Shown in pieces: positions 58,393 to 64,000 of a stretch of 64,000 nucleotides of DNA (positions are counted from its first letter, which is position 1; each line of letters starts with the position of its first letter). This DNA is from JAGNKE01 sp965230245 (GTDB taxonomy: Bacteria > Pseudomonadota > Alphaproteobacteria > Micavibrionales > Micavibrionaceae), in NCBI GenBank assembly GCA_965230245.1, contig OZ246000.1:1364001-1428000 (forward strand), given 5' to 3'. Position numbers and translations under genes: made by a program. The notes beneath the pieces are model-generated. The model saw only the letters and a list, made by a program, of their open reading frames with translations. It had not been told where the DNA came from and did no database searches.

Positions 58393-58923
58393 ATGTCGGA
58401 ACAAAAAACACTACCCCTCAAACCTGATGAATTGCTCGAAACCCTTGAAAAGCAAGGGATTGACTTCCGATTACATCGCCACGAGCCGATCTTTACGGTC
58501 GCTGAAGGCGAACATTTAAAGGAAAGTATTCCTGGCACACATTGCCGCAACCTGTTTGTGCGTGACAAAAAACAAAACATGTTTCTGGTCGTGGCAGCGA
58601 ACGAGACTCGAATCGATATGAAAAAACTTCAAAAAGTTCTGGACTGTGGCCGCCTGTCATTCGGATCCGCCGATCGCCTTTGGGAAAATCTCGGCATAAC
58701 GCCCGGCTCTGTCTGCCCGTTCTGCATCGCAAACGACACCGATAAAAACGTGCGCATTATTCTGGATCACGACATGATGCAATCCGAAATCGTGAATTAC
58801 CATCCCATGGACAACGCCATGACCATCGGCATCACACCGGCCGATCTCATACGTTACATCAGGGAAACGGGACATGAGCCCGAAGTCGTGGATCTAAAAC
58901 CCGCCGCCCCGGACGATGACTAG
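58393..58923 (+). CDS. Prolyl-tRNA editing protein, ProX/YbaK type
   Basis: A 176-residue deacylase of the YbaK/ProX superfamily. LHRHEPIFTVAEGEHLKESI, CRNLFVRDKKQNMFLVV (with the conserved Lys) and GRLSFGSADRLWENLGITPGSV, here in parts, match the ProX (PrdX) group that hydrolyses Ala-tRNA(Pro) in trans. It protects translation from mischarging. It stands alone, divergent from the small-gene pair. Confidence 0.88.
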   Translation: MSEQKTLPLKPDELLETLEKQGIDFRLHRHEPIFTVAEGEHLKESIPGTHCRNLFVRDKKQNMFLVVAANETRIDMKKLQKVLDCGRLSFGSADRLWENLGITPGSVCPFCIANDTDKNVRIILDHDMMQSEIVNYHPMDNAMTIGITPADLIRYIRETGHEPEVVDLKPAAPDDD

Positions 58924-59023
58924 GCAATAGTCGGGAAAGCTTTGCTTTTTGGGCGCAGGTGCGCTAATTTCGCTCATCATCAAACAGACGGCATAACACC
59001 CACTTTCAACAAGAGGCAAACCT

Positions 59024-59986
59024 ATGCAGATTGGCAAGAATGATCAGGGCGAACCGATCGCGGATTTCGGCGCAGAAACAGCTCAGGCACAAACAGGACA
59101 AATCGTCGACACGGTCTTTGATGTCTCGACTGCGGACTTTGAGGACAAAGTGATGCGCGCATCTCTGCAAGTGCCCGTCTTGGTGGATTTCTGGGCACCG
59201 TGGTGCGGCCCTTGTAAACAGCTGATGCCGGTGCTGGAAAAGGTCGTCAAGGAAGCAAAAGGCGAAGTCTTGCTGGCAAAGGTGAATCTCGATGAAAACC
59301 AGCAACTGGCCGGAATGCTCCGTGTTCAGTCCGTCCCCACGGTCTTCGCCTTCTTTCAGGGACAGCCCGTCGATGCGTTTCAGGGCAATATGCCCGAAAG
59401 CCAGATCAAAGAGTTCGTAAGCGCCATTATTAAAATGGCCAAGGGTGCAAGGCCCGATGCGCTGGATGTACCCGAAACTCTGAAACAGGCAGCGGATGCG
59501 CTGGGTACAGATGATATTGCCACCGCGCAGGATCTCTACATTCAGGTGCTCGAACAGGACGCAGATAACGTGCAGGCTTACGTCGGTCTGATCCGTTGTT
59601 TTGTTGCATCCGGTGATATTGCCGAAGCCGAAGCCGCAATCGAAAACGCGCCGGAGCAAATCGCAAAAGACAGGAACTTTGCAGAAGCAAAATCCGCTGT
59701 AGAGCTCGCAAAAACCGCTCCGGCCAGCCCTATTGATGAATTGCTGGCAAAGGTAGAAGCCGATGCAAAAGACCACGCGGCGCGCATTGATTTGGCACTG
59801 GCTCTATTCTCTCAAGGCAAAAAGGAAGAGGCCACCGAGCAGCTTCTCAAATCCATCGAGATCGACCGTAATTGGAACGATGAAGCCGCACGCAAGGAGT
59901 TGCTGAAGCTCTTCGAAGCGATGGGCCATGCCGACCCCGTGTCTTCTGCCGCACGCCGCAAACTCTCTTCAATCCTGTTTTCGTAA
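59024..59986 (+). CDS. cnoX: Thioredoxin-like co-chaperone
   Basis: A 320-residue protein with an N-terminal thioredoxin domain (active site WAPWCGPCKQ, Cys61 and Cys64) and C-terminal TPR-like helices (DDIATAQDLYIQVLEQDADN onward). This is the CnoX/YbbN layout, a holdase that protects unfolded proteins from oxidation and passes them to chaperonins. E. coli YbbN has lost the CxxC; here it is intact, as in the alphaproteobacterial forms with thiol reductase activity. AGAGG precedes the ATG. Trm112 follows after 14 bp. Confidence 0.93.
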   Translation: MQIGKNDQGEPIADFGAETAQAQTGQIVDTVFDVSTADFEDKVMRASLQVPVLVDFWAPWCGPCKQLMPVLEKVVKEAKGEVLLAKVNLDENQQLAGMLRVQSVPTVFAFFQGQPVDAFQGNMPESQIKEFVSAIIKMAKGARPDALDVPETLKQAADALGTDDIATAQDLYIQVLEQDADNVQAYVGLIRCFVASGDIAEAEAAIENAPEQIAKDRNFAEAKSAVELAKTAPASPIDELLAKVEADAKDHAARIDLALALFSQGKKEEATEQLLKSIEIDRNWNDEAARKELLKLFEAMGHADPVSSAARRKLSSILFS

Positions 59987-60000
59987 GAAGGAAAAGCGAA

Positions 60001-60171
60001 ATGGACATCGACCCAAAACTTCTTGAAATTCTCGTTTGCCCCGTGACGAAGGCACCTTTGCGCTATGACCGTGAAAAACAGGAGCTGATCTCCGAAAACG
60101 CAAAACTCGCATTCCCGATCCGCGACGGTATTCCGATCATGCTGGTTGATGAAGCGCGAGAGCTGGATTAA
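60001..60171 (+). CDS. Trm112-like small protein
   Basis: A 56-residue protein, MDIDPKLLEILVCPVTKAPL to DGIPIMLVDEARELD, the classic Trm112/YcaR family. Partners are methyltransferases in other systems. The zinc Cys set is reduced to one Cys, as in most bacterial members. GGAAAAGCGAA precedes the ATG; operon with cnoX as in many alphaproteobacteria. Confidence 0.92.
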   Translation: MDIDPKLLEILVCPVTKAPLRYDREKQELISENAKLAFPIRDGIPIMLVDEARELD

Positions 60172-60228
60172 TTGCGCATCTGGCAGTTTTTATGCTCAAA
60201 TAAAGAAGAATAAAACGGGCTATAAATC

Positions 60229-60513
60229 ATGATCGAAGGTCTTGGAAACTCTTTGAAATCGTACTGGGATAAATGGCGTGGCCGCGTGCCGCCCGTCTCC
60301 AAGGTCGAAAACGAGGGCACAAACACCGAAGAACAGCGCGAGCGCGAACGGTTTTCCGAAAAGAAAAAAGCCGAAGCCTCAACGCACGGATTGCAAGGCG
60401 GCCAAGCATCTGAAACATCCGGAGAAGCAACAAAAATATACGGCCCGGACGGCGAAAAACATGATATCGACTCCGGTGGCAATACAGGTAATCATCTGGA
60501 CACAATGGGTTAA
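60229..60513 (+). CDS. Disordered hydrophilic protein of unknown function
   Basis: A 94-residue protein starting MIEGLGNSLKSYWDKWRGRV, then a charged, Gly/Glu-rich stretch without hydrophobic core (ERERFSEKKKAEASTHG). No family recognised. The ribosome binding site is weak. Confidence 0.45.
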   Translation: MIEGLGNSLKSYWDKWRGRVPPVSKVENEGTNTEEQRERERFSEKKKAEASTHGLQGGQASETSGEATKIYGPDGEKHDIDSGGNTGNHLDTMG

Positions 60514-60571
60514 ATAGGATTGGACTAAAAATTTCTTGCATATTTGCGGAAAAAATCATTTAGATAGAGAT

Positions 60572-60628
60572 ATGAAGACGCAAAACAGCACAATTCTGCT
60601 CCTCGACCTTCTCCTTATGAACCCCTGA
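60572..60628 (+). CDS. leuL: leu operon leader peptide
   Basis: An 18-codon frame MKTQNSTILLLDLLLMNP in which six of seven consecutive codons 9-15 encode leucine. It ends 150 bp before leuA and its stop lies at the base of a strong hairpin. This is the standard layout of attenuation by ribosome stalling on leucine codons. GATAGAGA precedes the ATG. Confidence 0.85.
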   Translation: MKTQNSTILLLDLLLMNP

Positions 60629-60667
60629 GCGGGCATGGGGTGCTTCCACGCACCCGCGCTACAGGGG
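60622..60667 (+). promoter_or_regulatory. leu leader hairpin
   Basis: CCCCT (60622-60626) with AGGGG (60663-60667), AGCG (60628-60631) with CGCT (60657-60660) and GGGTGC (60638-60643) with GCACCC (60650-60655) form one long stem over the leuL stop. No T run follows directly, so the alternative fold or Rho may provide the stop. Confidence 0.6.
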
Positions 60668-60778
60668 CTTAAGCAAATTTCCCAAAAGATTGAAACACAA
60701 AGAAAATCGCGCTAAAACCCTATTCGGCATGCGCGCTTTAAAGCTTCAAGACGAAGCAAAAGAGAAGAGAACAAAACA

Positions 60779-62377
60779 ATGACCAGAGCTTACGATTTAG
60801 TCAAAAAAGACCCCAACCGTATCATCATCTTTGATACGACTTTGCGTGACGGCGAACAGTCACCCGGCTGTGCGATGAATTTGGAAGAAAAGCTGAAAAT
60901 GGCGCGCCTGCTTGACGAGCTTGGTGTGGATGTCATTGAAGCGGGCTTCCCGATTGCTTCACCCGGCGACTTTGAGGCCGTCAACGAAATCGCTAAAATC
61001 GTCAAAAACGCAACCGTTTGCGGTCTGGCGCGCGCAAAACCGGGCGATATCGAAGCGGCTGGTGAGTCTATCAAGCCCGCCGAGTCCAAACGCATTCACA
61101 CCTTTATCTCGACCAGCCCCCTGCACATGAAGCACAAGCTGAAAATGGGACCGAACTCCGTGATCGAAGCCGTGCATGACAGCGTCACGCTGGCACGCAA
61201 ATACACCGACGATGTGGAATGGAGCGCCGAAGACGGCTCACGCACCGAAGACGATTTTCTTTGTCAGGCCGTTGAAACAGCCATCAATGCCGGCGCACGC
61301 ACGATCAACATCCCCGATACGGTCGGCTACGCGATGCCTGAAGAATTCGCGGCAAAAATAAAAATGCTGTTCGACCGCGTACCGAACATCGATAAGGCGA
61401 TCATCTCCGTTCACTGTCACAACGATCTGGGGCTGGCCGTGGCCAACTCTCTGGCGGGCGTGAATGCAGGTGCGCGTCAGATCGAATGTACGATCAACGG
61501 GATCGGCGAGCGGGCAGGAAACGCCGCGCTGGAGGAAATCGTTATGGGGCTGCGCACGCGTCATGACCTGATGCCTTTCGAAAACAATGTCGAAACCAAA
61601 AAGATCATGAAAATCTCGCGCACGCTTTCAACAATTACGGGCTTCGCCGTCCAGCCGAACAAGGCAATTGTCGGCGCGAACGCCTTCGCCCACGCCAGCG
61701 GAATCCATCAGGACGGCATGCTGAAAAACGCCAACACTTATGAAATCATGACCCCTGAATCGGTCGGTCTGACCGAATCAAAACTCGTCATGAGCAAGCA
61801 CTCCGGACGCCATGCCTTCCGCACAAAGCTGGAGGAACTGGGCTTCGAACTGGGTGAAAATGCGATCAACGATGCCTTCGCCCGTTTCAAGGATCTTGCC
61901 GACCGCAAGAAAGAAGTATTTGAGGACGACCTGATCGCCCTGGTCGAAGACGAAGTCATCCGCGAAAATGAGATAATCAAATTCGAGTCTCTTCAGGTGC
62001 AGGCCGGAACCAAAGGCCCGCAAACCGCAACGATGGTATTGAACGTCGACGGCAAGCAAGTCCCCGCAAGCGTTGTCGGGAACGGCCCCGTTGATGCCAT
62101 CTTCAAGGCCATACGCGAGATTGTCCCGCATGAGGGCGCACGCCTGAAACTCTATCAGGTTCACGCCGTCACAGGCGGAACGGACGCGCAGGCCGAAGTA
62201 ACGGTCAGGCTCGAAGAAGACGGCAAAACCGTGAACGGGCAGGGCGCAGACGCCGATACATTGGTCGCCAGTGCACGTGCATACATCCATGCGCTCAACA
62301 AATTGATGACCAAGCGTTCTTCGGTAAACCCGCAAACGGGCGAAACCAAAGACAACGCCATCGCCGTAAATCCATAA
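60779..62377 (+). CDS. leuA: 2-isopropylmalate synthase
   Basis: A 532-residue enzyme that condenses acetyl-CoA with 2-oxoisovalerate, first step of leucine synthesis. IIIFDTTLRDGEQSPGC and SVHCHNDLGLAVANSL carry the metal ligands and catalytic residues, GERAGNAALEEIVMGL follows, and a C-terminal LeuA allosteric domain (about residues 400-515) allows leucine feedback. Expression is probably set by the upstream leuL leader. Confidence 0.97.
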   Translation: MTRAYDLVKKDPNRIIIFDTTLRDGEQSPGCAMNLEEKLKMARLLDELGVDVIEAGFPIASPGDFEAVNEIAKIVKNATVCGLARAKPGDIEAAGESIKPAESKRIHTFISTSPLHMKHKLKMGPNSVIEAVHDSVTLARKYTDDVEWSAEDGSRTEDDFLCQAVETAINAGARTINIPDTVGYAMPEEFAAKIKMLFDRVPNIDKAIISVHCHNDLGLAVANSLAGVNAGARQIECTINGIGERAGNAALEEIVMGLRTRHDLMPFENNVETKKIMKISRTLSTITGFAVQPNKAIVGANAFAHASGIHQDGMLKNANTYEIMTPESVGLTESKLVMSKHSGRHAFRTKLEELGFELGENAINDAFARFKDLADRKKEVFEDDLIALVEDEVIRENEIIKFESLQVQAGTKGPQTATMVLNVDGKQVPASVVGNGPVDAIFKAIREIVPHEGARLKLYQVHAVTGGTDAQAEVTVRLEEDGKTVNGQGADADTLVASARAYIHALNKLMTKRSSVNPQTGETKDNAIAVNP

Positions 62378-62383
62378 TTGGAT

Positions 62384-62608
62384 ATGGATGCTAAATTCCA
62401 GATAGGGGACAAAGTTATCGTCTCGTCTAAGGGCGGATGGAAAAACAATTGCTCCGCCAAGATCATTGGTGGCCCAGAACCTGTTAATACACTTCAGGGC
62501 AAGGATAGTTATTTTTGGGTAGAGTTTGACCAGCCCGAACAAGATATAAACGATGATAATGAATACGAAAGAGCGCAAGTTCTAAGTCGCTACATAACAA
62601 AATCATAA
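62384..62608 (+). CDS. Small protein, SH3-like fold possible
   Basis: A 74-residue protein: MDAKFQIGDKVIVSSKGGWK then acidic AKIIGGPEPVN and FWVEFDQPEQDINDD. The opening (FQIGDKVIV) is typical of small SH3/KOW-like beta barrels. I use the ATG 6 bp after a TTG. No family named. Confidence 0.5.
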   Translation: MDAKFQIGDKVIVSSKGGWKNNCSAKIIGGPEPVNTLQGKDSYFWVEFDQPEQDINDDNEYERAQVLSRYITKS

Positions 62609-62662
62609 TCTCTTTGTATGAGATCATAGCATCCAGATAAAACCTGATGTAGAATCCGATCC

Positions 62663-64000
62663 ATGCGCATGGGTCGGATTGCACTAGCTATAGCTTTTAT
62701 TGTGGTAAACCTCGTCATTCTGCTCGGGGTGCTGTTCTACGTTGTCCCGTGGCAATCCATGCTCGAAGATCACGCATCGCAAGTCATGAAACAAAACGGC
62801 TTGCCGAATGCCAAACTTGAAATCGCATTCGTCGGCTTGTCGGAAACCCGCATCCAAAACGTCACCTTCGGCGATGAAAAAGACCCGTTCTCTATTAACA
62901 GCCTGCAGGCCAAATACAATCTGCAGGAAATACGCCAAGGCAGAGTCGAAGAGATCGTCATATCTGAAATGCCTGTCACTCTGAAACAGGAGGGCGACGA
63001 CGCGCAATGGACACTACGTGGTTGGACAGATCTTCTGAAAGCCGAAAAAGGCAAGGAGGGCACGGAAGCCAAGTCGTTTTCACCGCCTGTTACTTCCGAA
63101 TACAAATCAAACATCCCTGTCGAAAAAATTCGCCTGCAAGAGAGCGCACTTACGCTGATAACACCTTCATTCGGCCTGAATTTGCCGCTGAATCTGACCT
63201 GGCAAAAAAGCGATAATCCTGACCTCCTGCTCGAAAAATCTGATCTCAAAATCAATGCGGGGGAATACAACATATCTGCCGCGGCGCAGATGACCGCCGC
63301 CCTGAACGAAGCCGAAGAAAAATGGACGGGCAAATGGGCACTTGAAAATCTGAACGTACGGCAGAGGCAGCAGAAATTTCTTCCCGTGGCCAATCTTTCG
63401 GGAGCGGCTGAAATGACCCGGCAGGCTCTGACCGTTCGGGGCAGTTTCACCGACGAAACGCAGAATTTTACGGGAGATTTTACTTATACCTATCCGTTCG
63501 ATCCTGAAAACCCGCCCGAAGATTTAAAAAACAGCATCACGCTGCGCGATACGGTGTTCAGGGTCGTGCAGGATAAAAACGGCTGGCGCATGGACGGCCT
63601 GCCTCAATCCGAAAAAGAAAGCCAGCAGCCTTTCATCCCGCCTGTAACGCCCGAATACAAAGCAGCCATCCCCTTCGAAACCGCAACCGTTAAAGATGGC
63701 CTGCTGAGCGTAACCGCACCGGCTTGGACGATGGTCATGCCCGTAAATCTGCAATGGAGAAAAGACGCAAAAAAAGAAATCAGCCTTACACCGACAACGA
63801 TGGAAATCGAAGCGGGTGATCTGGGCATCACAGGAAAACTCGAAGCCGACGCGACCCTGAATGCCGAAAAGAGGCGCTGGGAAGCGGACTGGAACATTCA
63901 GAATTTGATCCTCAGCCAGAAAGGCACGGACGATTACCCGCCTGCCACAATAAACGGCAGCGCCACCGCAGATGAAAGCGCCCTTCGTGTCACCGGAAAA
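62663..64000 (+). CDS. YdbH/AsmA-like envelope protein (3' partial)
   Basis: An open frame of 446 codons runs off the right edge. An N-terminal membrane anchor (IALAIAFIVVNLVILLGVLFY, about residues 4-25) is followed by periplasmic beta repeats: LEIAFVGLSETRIQNVTFGD, and two copies of a module starting PPVTSEYKSNIPVEKI and PPVTPEYKAAIPFETA, each followed about 25 residues on by P(L/V)NL.W.K. This is the make-up of YdbH/TamB-type proteins that bridge the two membranes for phospholipid traffic. It may cooperate with the MlaEF proteins encoded at 30-32 kb; that is inference. Confidence 0.75.
   Translation, partial: MRMGRIALAIAFIVVNLVILLGVLFYVVPWQSMLEDHASQVMKQNGLPNAKLEIAFVGLSETRIQNVTFGDEKDPFSINSLQAKYNLQEIRQGRVEEIVISEMPVTLKQEGDDAQWTLRGWTDLLKAEKGKEGTEAKSFSPPVTSEYKSNIPVEKIRLQESALTLITPSFGLNLPLNLTWQKSDNPDLLLEKSDLKINAGEYNISAAAQMTAALNEAEEKWTGKWALENLNVRQRQQKFLPVANLSGAAEMTRQALTVRGSFTDETQNFTGDFTYTYPFDPENPPEDLKNSITLRDTVFRVVQDKNGWRMDGLPQSEKESQQPFIPPVTPEYKAAIPFETATVKDGLLSVTAPAWTMVMPVNLQWRKDAKKEISLTPTTMEIEAGDLGITGKLEADATLNAEKRRWEADWNIQNLILSQKGTDDYPPATINGSATADESALRVTGK

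Overview
The window looks like a chromosomal segment of an alphaproteobacterium. The block rpsF-rpsR-rplI-dnaB-alr, a class I NrdA of 610 residues without an ATP-cone, a CnoX/Trm112 pair, a TorF-type porin and an MlaE/MlaF pair all fit that class. A Rhodospirillales- or Micavibrio-like lineage is my guess and not proven. Genes lie on both strands in short operons, many with clear intrinsic terminators.

Layout. 0-9.4 kb: the end of an unknown gene, an MFS exporter, an unusual cNMP-binding/thioredoxin-reductase-like flavoprotein with a peroxiredoxin, PhoH, threonine dehydratase, a histidine phosphatase and AmtB. 9.6-17.6 kb: an unknown gene broken by two identical-looking frameshifts in C6 tracts; nrdB and nrdA (not adjacent, each preceded by a pair of NrdR-like boxes), MsrB and pyruvate kinase. 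17.7-24.6 kb: tandem secreted paralogues, a highly structured intergenic RNA candidate, a second histidine phosphatase, a lipoprotein, a HAD hydrolase, and fabG and fabD separated by an oppositely oriented gene pair with operator-like dyads. 24.9-29.5 kb: the ribosomal/replication block ending in alr. 29.5-43.7 kb: envelope genes (VanX-like dipeptidase, MlaEF, PBP1A, a ZntB remnant, a large MscS channel, gamma-glutamyltransferase, FNT channel, TorF porin, chemoreceptor).

44-57.5 kb is the most interesting part. Three near-identical Zur-type boxes (44736, 51617, 52319) precede an ABC importer-like operon whose permease has a roughly 80-residue His/Asp/Glu-rich loop, and two tandem secreted paralogues followed by a giant 1173-residue protein with two long His tracts. 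The second and third boxes and their genes sit in a genomic island next to tRNA-Gly(GCC). Island marks are a 12-bp copy of the tRNA 3' end, a 27-bp imperfect direct repeat, clustered TGCCCCC arm-like sites, an AlpA-like gene, an apparently chimeric and truncated tyrosine integrase, and a LysR fragment. The outer part of the island carries a PspA-like coiled-coil protein, a large membrane protein and an XRE-type regulator as a divergent module. I read 44.7-56.4 kb as a zinc-limitation response, part conserved and part undescribed.

57.5-64 kb: two small coupled genes, a ProX-type deacylase, CnoX, a Trm112-like protein, and leuA preceded by a previously hidden 18-residue leucine-rich leader peptide. 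The window ends inside a YdbH/AsmA-like gene with repeated modules.
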